A stretch of 64,000 nucleotides of DNA from Trichoplax adhaerens (lineage: Eukaryota; Placozoa; Uniplacotomia; Trichoplacea; Trichoplacidae). Made by a program: the position numbers and the translations under genes. Where the stretch lies: contig NW_002060948.1 in the NCBI RefSeq assembly GCF_000150275.1, forward strand, positions 2,348,180 to 2,412,179, in the 5' to 3' direction. Of the stretch, positions 27,301 through 39,765 are shown in pieces (position 1 is the first letter of the stretch; each line of letters opens with the position of its first letter). The notes under the pieces are model-generated. The model was not told the DNA's origin and made no database searches. It worked only from the letters and a program-made list of their open reading frames with translations.

Positions 27301-30300
27301 GTTGGAGAGTTTTCTAGGAACTGAAACATTCTATCGTGGAATATATCATTACTTATCACAACATAAGTATAAAACTGCAACGCATCAGGATTTATGGAGA
27401 GCTTTACAATGGGTATGTAGACTACTTTGTTAGAAGAAACGAAAGGTCTTATTAACAAGGTTATTTAAGGGAAATCTTGGTTTTAATTAATACTGCTTTC
27501 GTAATGCTGCCAATCCACCTTACTATAAAATTGTTATATATATCTTACCAAGCAATGATTACATTTATATATTTATATCTACCTCAATAAATAGTAGTGC
27601 AATCGAGCACACACCATTAGTATCAGTATGCAGTATAGTTTAAAATGAGAATTTAGTATGGTATAGCGATCAGCTTATAGTTCCGTAAAGCCGCTATAAA
27701 TATTCAAACGATACGGTCAAATCAGTAGTTTCCCTTCTTTATCAATTTTTTTCGTTATTAGCGTGTACAGTTTGTTAAATGCTATGTATTTTAATTTATT
27801 GCAATTGTATGCAAAATTAGGCCCTAAATAACTAGCAATGATTATTATATCCTATATCTCTTATTTGATGTAAAGATATTTAAAATTTTTCCATTTCATA
27901 GGCAACAGATGCTAAGTTAAATGTACCTACTATGATGAATACCTGGACTCTACAGCCTGGATTTCCAGTGCTGACTCTAGAAAATCGTTCTAATAATACG
28001 GCATTTATTAGGCAATATCGGTACCTAATTGGTCAAAATTCTTCTTCGAAGACTGATAAATCTCTTCATAAGTTAGTGTAATTGTTATGTTCTAAGTAAT
28101 TGCGCTATCGTTAAAAATTGAAACTATCTCGTGTATGCATAGATTAGTTTAATCTGTAATCCATTTATACCTTGCTTTATAGCAATTATTAAAAGAACAT
28201 TAAACTTAGATAAATTGACTTTGGGCTATTTTTTGAGTGTTAATATTGACAGGTGATTTAACTTGCTACTTCGATGTTAGATCTGTATGGCATATCCCTA
28301 TCTTCCTAGCCACAGAGCACGGTGGACTGAGGAACTTTACGTTATATAAGAAATCTGGTATGATACTATATATAGCATTAATTTCATGTATATACATGTA
28401 ATAAATAGTTTCCAATAGATTATGTACATCGCACAAAAATTTAAATAGATGTTATGTAAGTAATGTCGTATACAATGAAAAGTAAATGACAATTACGATT
28501 AATTTACAACAGATACATCACATAATTTTTTGATTACAGTAGCCTGTAGCCGATCATTGTACTAAAATCTCATTGTTTTACTATGTTGTATAAATGTTTA
28601 AGATATTTTACCATGGAAAAAATCAGACGGATGGGTAAAGCTAAATATCAATCAAACTGGCTATTATTGTACAAATTATGATCTCAAAAATTGGAATGCA
28701 TTGATTGATCAATTAAAGAAAAATTATTCGGTTCGTTGCATATCCTAGAATCATAATACGGATATAACGTGTAGATATAATTTGCATCATATTTTTGTCC
28801 CTAGCGTTAAATGTTATATAGTAATAGAAGAGAATAGACGCAGAGATTGAGAAGTAGAAAAAGTGATTTCGATTATTTACTTCTAGTAGAGATTTTATAT
28901 ATAAATCACATGTTCGTATGACATAATTGGCATTTTGATGATAATTCAGTAGTACCGATAATTAAAGGACGTTGTTAATTTAAGAATGTTCGTGAGAATA
29001 CGAAAATGATTATTAATAGGTTAGTCGTATAAATTTAAATTGTTACAAGATAATTAATCGAAAGATATGTATCATTAGGTTTTTAATGAGCTAGATCGCC
29101 ACCAATTATTATATGATTCATATATGCTGACCAAGTGAGTTGATTGTTATAATTTAATATATCTGCTATTTTGACGTTATATTATTATTTAATCATTCTC
29201 AAAATATCTTACATATTTATAACATCATAGGCCTAATCTACTAACGGTTTCAGTCTTTCTAAACATGACCACCTACTTGGAAAAGGAGAGAAATTATTTA
29301 CCTCTGCGCGAATCTTTAGAAAATTTGGCTGAGATTGAGTATTTGATACATGATGAATCGGCACGTCAAAAACTCAAAGTAAATGCCTTAATCTTATTCT
29401 ATATATTATAAAATAATTTTATTCGTTTTTGCCTGCGTATATATGTACTGAAGACTTCAATATTTTTTCCGCAATGTCAATACCTTGATACTTTTAAATA
29501 CTACAATTTTATTTTTCCAGTTATCTCTATCAATAATATGATGCTTAATTAAGCTGAAGATAATGTAATATATAATATAAGTGAATCAGATCATAAAATA
29601 TCATCGCGTAAGAAATACCATAGAGTTATAATGATTACTTACATCTTAGTGAACTTAATATTTATGAAATCGTCATTCTGACTGTCAGGTGCTGCCTATC
29701 TTTTATAATTCTGGCTATATAATAGCACCTAGACATTTCTCTTAATGCAATTCTAGTCTATACTCCATGAAGTTAAGAATAGTTTCTGATTTAATTTAAT
29801 TTAATACACAATTGAATTAGAGCAAAATTCCGGGTAGAGGTGTTAATATTTAGAGAAGATATTGTAAATACGCGATATTATTTGCCATTCAATTCAAAAT
29901 AGGTCGTTCTAAAATTAATGTCAACTAAATTATATTATGTTAGAATTACATACTGAAAATTATTCGACCTCAAATTCAGATTCTTGGATGGAAAAAAAAC
30001 ACAACATTTATGAAAAGGTATTAATTAAAATAACATATCAATAGATATTGTAATGGAGAAAACGAAGATTTTTAAAGTATTTTCAAGCAATTATAAATGT
30101 TGTTAAATTGTTTCACTTAGCAAACAACAGCAGTTGGTACTAACTAAAGCAGCCAGATATGATGCTGCTTCTGTCATATCACATTCTCTTTCGGCTTACA
30201 ACAGATGGATTCACAATCAAACCAGGTAGATACTTTCTTACTTTCTAAGAAGATCAGCTACTGTCGTTTATAGTATGAGATTTAGTGAGAGATTATATCG

Positions 30301-31904
30301 TAAGATATAATCAAATGTTATACTCTAATGAACACGTCTTTTCTATGACTAAATCAAGTTATTAAATGTGAGTCAAGATGAGACGCGATGCCCGCTTTAT
30401 TTATACTTTTAATATGCACTCGAGTACTCTATGATTTTATTGCCCTACTGTCAACCTTCATCTAGACTTCCGAACAAGATTAATGCACGCAGAAATTTTT
30501 CAGTAGTTCCTAATATAATCTTTTTTGTTATTTACTGTCAATCTCTTAATGAGTATCTGAAGTTTTCTTTGCTTACCTATGCATTCTCTTTAGATTTCCG
30601 ATCAAATTTCGGGATATTATATTATCGGTTGCTATAAATCATGGGGGGATATCCGTAGAGAAGAAGCTTTTATGGGAATATTATCATGCTAACTCAACTT
30701 CATTGAGACAGGTCTATTTCAAAGCATTAGCATCTTCAAGAAATATCAAACTATTAAATAGGTATTGTGCCTCAATAGTTTTGATTTAATGATAGTTATT
30801 ATCGATAAAGTCTATAAATAACCATAATTTATTCTGAAACATAAATAGTGTTAATAAGGAATACTTTTATTAAAAATCATTGCTAGTAATATCAATTCCC
30901 TTGATATAACTTGAATATAAATTCAAGCTATTTTAACTTATTCAATCTTCGTCTGATTACGGCATTTAAGGTTGCTAAATATGATGTTGAATTTAAAAGA
31001 AGTCAAAATTGATGAAACTGGATCATTCCTGAAGTTGATATCAAAGAATCAAGTTGCATCTGAACCTCTTTGGAATTATTTTAAAAGCCATTATGCACTT
31101 TTCTATCAAAGGTTAGTTACAAAGATAAGCTTTTCAAATTGATCTTCTTAATTTCTTATTACAAAATACCTACATCCTTATAATTATAGAAGTACATTAT
31201 GCTATATTGCAATATGGCTACGTTTCAATCCTAATTGCCTACCATTTTATACAGTACTATTGTCATAGATAATTATATAAGTCATTTTTAAGTTGCTGCT
31301 TACAAATTAATGTAATTTTGATTAGGTTGCAATAGATGAACATATGTGATTATATTTCGGGCGTAGATTACATTACGTAACTCCGATGATGGTATGCTAA
31401 ATTATGTTGTTATTTATGATATTATGCCATAGGTATAAATTGGACACGGCTACTCTGGCTGATATTTTAAAAGAACTGGTCACTTATTTTAGTACTGAAG
31501 CTCAATACGATGATGTAAGCTGCAATAGAATCCAGTTTAATCTTTCACTGCATATTAGACTCAATGGTTTGAGGAATACAATTAGTATATTGCTTATAGC
31601 ATCGTTTAGTCACTGAAACTTTACTATAATTGCAATTTAGACCTAAAATACCCTATTTTGATAAATAGGTCAGAGTAAGGAATAAATTGTTAGCAAATGC
31701 TACGTGCTTGTACGTTATGTCGCTTATAAAATCTTGCACTTCTAAACGTAATTTTAGGTTGCGAATTTTTTTCGTTTACATAATGACATTGGAAGTGCGA
31801 AGTCTACTATTCCGCTTATTTTATCGAAAATCCGAGCACGTATTCAGTGGAAAAAATTTAACGAAATTACCGTGAAAAATTGGCTGAATGAGCGCGTATT
31901 ATAA
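24346..31904 (+). CDS. M1 zinc aminopeptidase (aminopeptidase N-like)
   Basis: Type II membrane ectopeptidase that removes N-terminal residues from peptides. Exons: 24346-25028, 25740-26001, 26191-26311, 26437-26591, 26786-26899, 27014-27148, 27281-27412, 27902-28071, 28281-28357, 28603-28730, 29091-29134, 29231-29378, 29980-30017, 30121-30225, 30594-30761, 30971-31111, 31433-31514, 31758-31904. All phases agree; 2850 nt give 949 aa, the usual family length. A cytoplasmic tail (1-44) precedes a signal-anchor helix (~45-68). The N-terminal beta domain carries [11 protein letters not shown]. Catalytic parts: GAMEN 366-370, HEIAH 402-406, and Glu425 in NEGFA, giving the exact HEXXH-X18-E spacing; the transition-state Tyr is Y488 (ISYLKGG). 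The C-terminal helical (ERAP1_C) domain runs to NWLNERVL. An Arg usual in the GYYRVNYD motif is Cys here (YYCTNYD). An AATAAA overlaps the stop (31905-31910). Two donors (25029 and 28731, both GTT) are weak but phase-consistent. It is predicted to be active; substrate unknown. Confidence 0.93.
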
Positions 31905-31910
31905 AATAAA

Positions 31911-33644
31911 CTGTACTTATGTTACTAGGATATTATTTATTACTTTCAGATACCTTCGAGGCGGTTACGATGGTTGATTCCAGTTGATTAATATTTATAA
32001 ATGAATAAAATGATCATAGTTAAAGCATTGCGATTTTATGTCTTGTAATAGCTGTATTGGCTATAACCTACAACAATAATTGTCTTTTTATAATTATTCT
32101 AAAGATTTATTTAATTGCTTTCGTAAATTTCCATAAGCAGTAGGAGAAGTTAAAAATGTAGAAATATTCGTTGATTGATTATAATATCAATTAATACTTA
32201 CGGACGGATATTGTTATCTCATTATGAGACAATTATAAAGATTGGATAAAACTAAAAATTCTATACAAAGATCAGAAAATATCATCAAAGATGTTATTTC
32301 CGATGATTAATTTTGTAACTGTTCGTTTGCAGGTATTTATTCATATATACCTTACTTCTTTCTTGTGTAAAAGTTGAGGAGCTTGCAAGCAGAAGGTTTA
32401 ATGTAACGGCAATAACAACTAGAGGCTTTATCTTTATTTATCTTATTCTAAGTATTTTTGTTAACGTATGGTTAAACATCTTTGTTTGCAAACTATCATT
32501 TTTATTCGTATTTACAAAAGCAATCCTGCGGACAAATCAAGTTTCAATAAATACTTTGAAATTGACTTTTTGGGGCTATGCAAGAGTATCCGGATATAGC
32601 TAATGCAGGTCGGTATTTTTAACTAGTTAATAGTCAAAAGATAACCATCTTGCAACAGCAATATACTGAGTAAATTCTGAATTGTTAAGCCCGCGTTTAA
32701 CCAGTTTGATGCCCCCATATTGTGATAATATTAAATCAAGTAGTTTTCAGATTTGAGGGTCAAATACTACTAAGCTTGCCTCAAAACTTAAATTGTTGTT
32801 AAAATATGATTCAAATACATACAGTATAATGATCCATATTAATCAGGAGTATGTATAGAACACTTATTTTCGTTTTTTAGTATAATATTTGCTGTTAGAT
32901 TTTAATAACCTTAAAAAACAAAAGACATAATGGTATTTTCGGATAGACACTTTAAGTAGATTATAACTTTACTAGAGTTAACAGATTGTTGATCAATAGT
33001 TAATGACATAATCATAATTTACTGTTAATGCTAATACTACAAATATTTGCAGCGTAGTTACGTCTAGCATGGCTAGTACTCAATAGCAATATCGATCTAT
33101 AAAATTGTTTGTCTTGAAGCAGTTCAAACTTGCTGACGAAATATTTGCCAAATTGAAAACTTATGATCACGGTTCAATTGTTACTGTACATTAAATCTTA
33201 TAGTGATGACAGCACTATTACAATGGTTTTTAATAGACAATATGTCAATTGACATACGTGAATATCTTCACAACTTTCGATTAAATTGACAATGAACTTT
33301 TCTTATTTACAAAATGACGCTTGCTAGCAATAATAAAGAGCAATTTCTATCTCTTATCGATTTAAATACCCACTAGGTAGAGCGAAAATGAGCTTCTATC
33401 TTATACGAAGATGACATCACCGGTAATAATTATATCCAAACTTAAAATGAGCTTTTATACTAAAGTAGCAATACTTCATTATTTATAACGAAGAAATATC
33501 GTATATTATCTTCGTTTTTGCTTCTGTGATAATTAATTTAACTATTAACAGTGCTGTGGATTACGCCAATCAATTCAAGATAGTTACACTTATTCCTAAA
33601 TTATAAGGGTAAACCGTCATTAATCAGGATCCTTGAAATGATAC
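31911..33644. other. Intergenic, nothing recognised
   Basis: Space between the convergent 3' ends of the aminopeptidase (plus) and the tetraspan gene (minus). AT-rich, no exon seen. Confidence 0.5.
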
Positions 33645-33662
33645 ATATATATATATATATAT
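33645..33662. repeat. AT microsatellite
   Basis: Run of alternating AT in the 3' flank of the tetraspan gene; a second run at 34142-34159 lies in that gene's last intron. Confidence 0.85.
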
Positions 33663-33826
33663 GTATATGTCTATGTTTATGTCTGTCTACGAAATTAAAA
33701 TTACGATGTTACTTCCGTTAGCTCTTCTTCATGTGAGGTTTCCTAGAGTAGTAAATATTTATAGACAAGATATAATTACATATCAAGTAAATAGAACAAA
33801 ACTTTGAAATCAATTTGTAGTTAAAT

Positions 33827-36800
33827 CTAAATACATATATTTACATCTTCCAACGATTGACAGCAACATACGTTGGCTGTTCGACTGATGCGAATAGCCG
33901 CATACAAGGATATAAAAAATCCAGGTACTAATATAGCGAAATATACGATTAGCATTGCTAACGCGGTTGAATAATGTAGGACAGCATTTTTGCTTATGTA
34001 CTCTACATAATCCCAGATAGCCAAAGGAAGGTTACACAAGCAACAACAACATGCAACCACTGACATAACCATGTGACAAGAAATCTAAAGGATAGAGCAA
34101 GCAATAGTTATCTATCTATCACCTATTGCGTCATAGATGTAATATATATATATATATATCACAAAGAATTAACAAAAAATATATTACCGTTTCTTCTTGT
34201 TGTTGATACATGGCATTAAGACCAATTTGACCAGTCGAGAGTAGCTAGTGAAACGTAATTTAAATACACGCAGCTTAGGCGTAAATAAATAATAAAAAAA
34301 AGTAGCAGAGTCATTAAAGTCATATAACAGGGCTACTTACAATACAACCGGTTACAAATGTCAAAAATGTGGAAGTGAGAGCAGAAAGTAAAGGCATTGA
34401 GATAAATCCAGCAGCAATTCCTAAACAGCCGTATATTGCCTGAGTCACTCCAGTTACTTTATGAATTCTGACTAAGCTATTCAATGTCAGGTATCTACTA
34501 AGTTGCAATGGAAAGAATAATGTTCCAGTTTCTTTACCGCGGCCAAAAGAAATTAGACTTGCGCAACTAAGGTTAACTAGTGCTAAAAGTAACGATCCTA
34601 GAAACATAACAAAGTTGATAGCTGTTCTTGTATATTGTGAAGTTGAATAGAAACTGTAGCAGATCATGCTAATGCTGCATAGGCACAGAAAGATATTTAG
34701 TCTGCCATAGATTAGTTGCCAGAATTTCTGTAAGATAAAAATAGAGGTCAAAAATGATTCCAGATTTCATCCACGCGGCTGTGCTGATCTAACATTAAGG
34801 TGGCTGTTAATACAGACGTAACCTATTGTACTTTAAAATATATCGTTGGATCGTCAAAACAAGTAGAATAATTATCTGTAAAGAAGGCTATCAATTAAAT
34901 CTTACAATATAAGAGACATTAGGTATCGTATAGACTAGTCTTCCTAAGGCACCCATAACTATGACCTATCCGAAAAAAAATCTAAATGAGAAGGATATTA
35001 TTCCATGATAGTAGATTGAAGTAACTTTGTAAGTTTTATCCCTTACCAAAGCACCAGAATAGTAGTTTGCCAGGGTATAATGGCGCTTAAAAAATATCAT
35101 GCCACCGACTCCCAAGATAACAGTAAAACAACCTGACAGAATGGCAACTAAACTCACAGCGTAGATATTGAACCAGTTAGGAGTTATATTAGGGCTGGAT
35201 GTATCGGATGAATTTTGATTGTTATCATCAGTGACATCTTGAATATTGATGATTAACAGCTTATGATAAAAGAAAATAAGTAGCAAAGATAGGCTAAGAC
35301 CAATAAACGATACGGCGACAATAATAGCGAACAGAATCGACTTGGGGTTAACGCTGACAACATGGGAAGCGCCAAAAACGTAGCTAACTTTGAATAAATT
35401 GATAAGACCTGCAAGGAATGCTGTACCCGATATAGCAATAATAGGGACAATCTACGTAAGGCATGATATAAAACAATAGCAATAAATCGATATTATTGTG
35501 TTGATAAGTCATTTATGTTATATTTACAGCTATAATTATTCTCAATCGGCACTACAAGTGTACAGTATCTATTTGATATCCTCGTATATTTATAAATGAA
35601 ATACGGTAGACTAGTCGAATTATATATGTATTGCAGACAGAAACTGTTACTGTTTCCGAAAACTAGATTAATAACAGACACAATAGTAGATTGCAATGTA
35701 AAACATCCCGACGAAAATAAAAGCAACTTGGTATGGAAATTCAGTTGTTATCGCAAATATCGAAGAGAAGGTTTAAATAATGCTATGACTTGAGATATAA
35801 AGCATAGCGATATGTGACAAGCATCGACTTACCAGGGCGGTCATCTGTCCATTGCGATTTAATATTAAGAGAATTCCTACAGAAATAAACTAAATAAACA
35901 AAAAGAGTAAATTGATTTTCAATCTGATTACTGTACTTGTGAGTAATTTAATTTAGTTTATCTTCCATTCGAAATTTAACTGCATACACAAACAGCAAAT
36001 GCGAAACAACGATCAATATTGTACGTTACCAATGATCGCGTATATTTCTCTGTTATACAGTACATACGGATTGAGTATTAAAAATATTTTTTTAATTTAT
36101 TTGATAATGGCAATGCAGTCTGTCTTATTCTTTCGCTATAAGTTACATTTTTCGACTCCATACACCACATACACTTGACTGCTATTCAAAATAGACATTT
36201 TGACGTTTAAAATTTGAAGAGATAGTAAATTTGTACGCGTATATGCTAGAACGTGTGCTCTTTAAGCTATATACAGTACTAGATATTGTACTTTCCATAA
36301 TTAATATTATTATTAATTGTGATTCAATCAGTAATTAATCAATTCGTTAACAAGATAGCGCCGCACCGTAAGATCCTGTCACGGTACGAACTACCGTGAA
36401 GAAATAGCTATCTAAATTTGGTTAATATAATATAGTGATAATATATTACAACTAGTTACTTACAATACGAATTACTCTAATTATAAATGTATTACAGTAA
36501 ATTAATTGCTGTGCTGTAATGTGCTCTGAAATGATTCTGTAAATAGACATATTGTAGTCCGACTGTGAAAAATTAGTTAGTAGATGTTCTCACCTAAGTA
36601 TTTTTATAAGATGACTCATGAATGTTAACTGCTGTAGAAGGGTATATAAGCCCGTCAGATAGTTGAATAAAGTAGTTCTCAATTGTATAGTTATTTTAAC
36701 GTAGAAGGAAAGGCGTCTAAATTCTTGTGAGGTAGTTAAGGGATACTGAATCCCGGAGACTATAGTAATTTGGATATTTGTTTTACGTTATCCTGATCAC

Positions 36801-38742
36801 GAAGCTGGTTTGTGACAGATCCGTATAGCGATTTACTGCTAGTTATGATTTCTGTTGACTAATAGAGTATAATCGATATGTTTTGAAAGTAATCGAGCCT
36901 GATTTCGACATAAGCACGGATACTAGGCTATTCGATTGTTTTAGTTTACATCTTACGGATCAGTGTTGTCTTTTATTGTATGATGTTTTACGAATCTCCA
37001 GAATGTGTGCATTCAGCAAAAGAATAAATTCATCGAATGATTCATTAAACTGTAGAAATTGCAACGACGATGGTGCAATAGCAGTAGAGCTAAATCACAG
37101 TAGCCGTCGATTTAGCAAATAGAAATTTATCATTACACGATGATTAATATGGATGATACTTGAGTTGCTTGATAATTTTCTGATGCAGTAAGTTTTGGAA
37201 TGAATCAATCTACTGTATCAGTTACTGTACATAACAAAATTGTGCATCACTATTACTGATTAAGATATAATGAGAAGATGATTGGCTTTTATTGAAGAAT
37301 ATCACTCTACGCGTACGAGTACATTATAATCCAGTAAAGTGTCTCCGGTGCATTAAATTATATTAATTATCAGGATCATGATAACGATCCTTTCTAATGT
37401 TCTGTGATGATAGAGGAGGGGCGTATATGCTAGTCTACCTACTCTTTAAACCGGTACACAATCAGATAGGCTGAGGGTAAAATTAGCTATCGATTTCAAA
37501 TGACGCATTTTACAACTTTTCAAGGTAATGACATGAAGAAGTGTGATTGTGATGTTCTATTACGATAAGCAAACTACTGCATTGATTTGGACTATCAGCC
37601 ATGACTATGCTGATGGCATCCCAAAGTGTTATTTTATTAACATGTGGCACTTGTACAAAGANNNNNNNNNNNNNNNNNNNNNNNNNNNNNNNNNNNNNNN
37701 NNNNNNNNNNNNNNNNNNNNNNNNNNNNNNNNNNTGTTGATTATTTTCTAGTCATTGAACTTAGATAAGGTAATTTAATTTCAAAACGATCGACTTTATG
37801 AATTGATTGAAGATTGGTAGCTACCAATTTATAAAGCACTGTTGATAATATAACTAATCAGTACTCAGAACAAAGGTTCAATATCGCTCTCTCTTAATGC
37901 CATTTCAGTTTCTAGTAACGTTAGCCGTCAAGATCAGTTAGGTAGCTCTGACATGTCAATGACAGAAGTATCATGTTTTGAAGAGATGGACAAAAAAATG
38001 ACAACAATATGCTTATTGCAAGAAGGCATAATGCAGTAGGTGCATTGGAATAGAAGTCGGCTACAATATGATACAGTCTATTCAGCGATGGATGATAGGG
38101 AAGGATCGATTCGAGTAGGATTGAAATAATTGTACTTACTCGTTAGACTATAGAAGGAAATGATTGATTTGTATTGTACAGTACATCCATATTACAGGAA
38201 TAAGCTAGGAATCATTTTTAAGACAAAGTGATGGTATTCAATCTAGATATGATGTAGTGGCCATTAAAGTTTTATTATTGCTGGCATTGTCTCTATCATT
38301 TGCAATGATCATTTTCATCTTGTAGAGTGTTTCACTGCATACAGAATACTACAGTATACACTGCCTGTACATCATGATCAATATCAGCGCAATGTCAAGC
38401 CTTTTCCTGATTCACACTGCTCTTCCTAGCAGTACTCACTTCATGACATATGAACATGGTTGTCAAATAGGTGACGGGCGACTGATACAGTGCAGCACAA
38501 CGTCTACTCGTCTGTTGATCGAATATCAACTGTAATTCAATGAAGTTCTATTATATCGACAATATCAAACACTATTTTTAGGCTTATTTACAAACCAGTA
38601 TGGCTGGTATCGCTGGACCAAGAAAGAGAATATAAAACGATGATGTATCGTTGAAGACAATCCAACCAGCCACAGCTAAGCATGCATAGGTAATACCCAG
38701 AAGAATATTACCAATACTATATTTCAGATGAATTGACGCCAT
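33827..38742 (-). CDS. Three-unit tetraspan (MS4A/CD20-like) protein
   Basis: Multispan membrane protein, 456 aa, seven exons, every intron in phase 0: 38742-38596, 35889-35833, 35451-35047, 34965-34906, 34727-34341, 34244-34188, 34084-33827. The ATG at 38742 follows an in-frame upstream stop. It reads as three consecutive four-helix units. TM1 and the first half of TM2 end one exon; a 57/60/57-nt exon carries the rest of TM2 and a loop; the next long exon starts with TM3 and TM4 and then enters the next unit. TM1 of unit 3 (HKVTGVTQAIYGCLGIAAG) resembles the LG-x-x-Q-x-x-x-G pattern of MS4A TM1, and a Cys-rich TM3 (ACCCCLC) follows. Known MS4A proteins have one such unit, so the triplication is unusual. 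The N-linked-rich loop after TM4 of unit 1 (residues ~145-160) suits an extracellular or lumenal face. The family assignment is tentative; the exon architecture is firm except for the first donor (GTTTGT). Confidence 0.72.
36377..36817 (+). mobile_element. Solo LTR, copy 2 (inside an intron)
   Basis: 441 bp, nearly identical to copy 1 at 16937. Flanked by perfect 5-bp direct repeats GATCC (36372-36376 and 36818-36822), the target duplication size left by LTR-retrotransposon integrases. The hairpin, TATA box (~36643) and AATAAA are kept. It lies in the first intron of the minus-strand tetraspan gene, in the opposite orientation to that gene. Confidence 0.87.
37662..37734. other. Assembly gap
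   Basis: 73 undetermined bases, inside the first intron of the minus-strand tetraspan gene. The real length may differ. Confidence 0.99.
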
Positions 38743-39019
38743 TTTGAAAACAAAGGGGATGAAAATTTCTCAGCACACTCTCACGTAGAGGCAATAGTTA
38801 GATAATGAGTTCTTTTAAAAGCGATGGCCATCGATGATGAACCCAATGTGATGTTCACCTCTCACTTACAAGCTGTGTAGACTATCCCTACCAACGAAAA
38901 CTCTTTCAATAATTAAGCTAATAAGAATGGTTGGGACTTTTTCTACCTGCCTAACTCCCAATGACGAACGCCTTGCAAGGTAAACATGAAGAGACCGCCG
39001 CCGTTTTCATCACACAGAA

Positions 39020-39335
39020 GATTCCATACTGAGCTTACAGTCGTACAGGGGGTGTACAGTACTCCCAAGTTTGGACATACAGTACGTACAACGAGACAGT
39101 GCGCACTGCGCAGTACCGTGAAAGCACCACCGGTCATGTGAACCGTTAACAGTGAACGTACTGTACCGTTGTAAACAGGTTTAGTATGCGTACACTGCGC
39201 AGTGCACATACTGTATGACGTATGGCATAGGTCATACCATGCACCTGGAAGGTCAATTCGCTCTACTGTACCAAGTCTAGATGGTACGGTACAGTCTGCA
39301 GTATTGTACTGTGCACTGTACAGTTGGCTTGGCAG
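39020..39335. repeat. GTAC-palindrome-rich block
   Basis: Second stretch enriched in GTAC, TGCGCA and CTGTAC palindromes, including a GTACGGTAC word and GCGCAGT/ACTGCGC pairs. It is less AT-rich than its surroundings. The minus-strand open frame across it (38943-39344) has no domain and follows the word bias. Same family of sequence as the block at 696-960. Confidence 0.65.
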
Positions 39336-39371
39336 GTGCTCCATCTGTCAGAGTTGATACAGTCATGGGTC

Positions 39372-39405
39372 ACTAGAAATAAAATGTGGGCAGTATTTCT
39401 AGTGG
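39372..39405. repeat. Hairpin, 11-bp stem
   Basis: CACTAGAAATA at 39372-39382 is perfectly complementary to TATTTCTAGTG at 39395-39405, with a 12-base loop. It sits between two GTAC-rich blocks; role unknown. Confidence 0.6.
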
Positions 39406-39535
39406 TCCCTAATAGTAGTATAGAGTACTACCAGCTTATTTTTGGGGTGCTTTTTCGTCCATTATTTCCCCAATAATGACCTCGTTTTCCCCAGAGGAAA
39501 AGTAGAAAATGAGCTGCTAGCAGACCGTGGTACAG

Positions 39536-39765
39536 TGAACACTCACTGTACACTGTACTGTACAGTAAATCTGGATAAGGCAGCCAAAGAAAATGACTAC
39601 TGAGTCATGCAATCAGACGGACGGACACACTACAGTAAATTGAGGCAATTTCAACTGAGTTCAACTGGCCGGATCCCATCCTGTACAGTACCGTATAGTG
39701 TGTTGCAAATGTTTCCATACTGTACACGCTACACTGATATACAGTACCGTACAGTATTTATACAT
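39536..39765. repeat. GTAC-palindrome-rich block
   Basis: Clusters of CACTGTACACTGTACTGTACAG-type words at 39541-39567 and 39681-39756 lead directly into the tandem array that starts at 39766. No credible coding potential. Confidence 0.55.

Noticed and set aside
35493-35793. Open frames on both strands between tetraspan exons 2 and 3
   Set aside because: They lie in an intron whose flanking exons join in phase and match the repeat pattern without them.
35833-35876. Shorter 44-nt version of the second tetraspan exon (acceptor at 35878-35877)
   Set aside because: It would enter in phase 1 and make a stop with the nearest donor; the acceptor at 35891-35890 gives a 57-nt phase-0 exon equal to its repeats.
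36883-37122. 79-codon plus-strand open frame after the LTR
   Set aside because: No domain; inside the intron of the minus-strand gene.
38943-39344. 133-codon minus-strand open frame
   Set aside because: Covers GTAC/GCGC palindrome-rich DNA, no domain, not linked in phase to the tetraspan gene whose start is at 38742.
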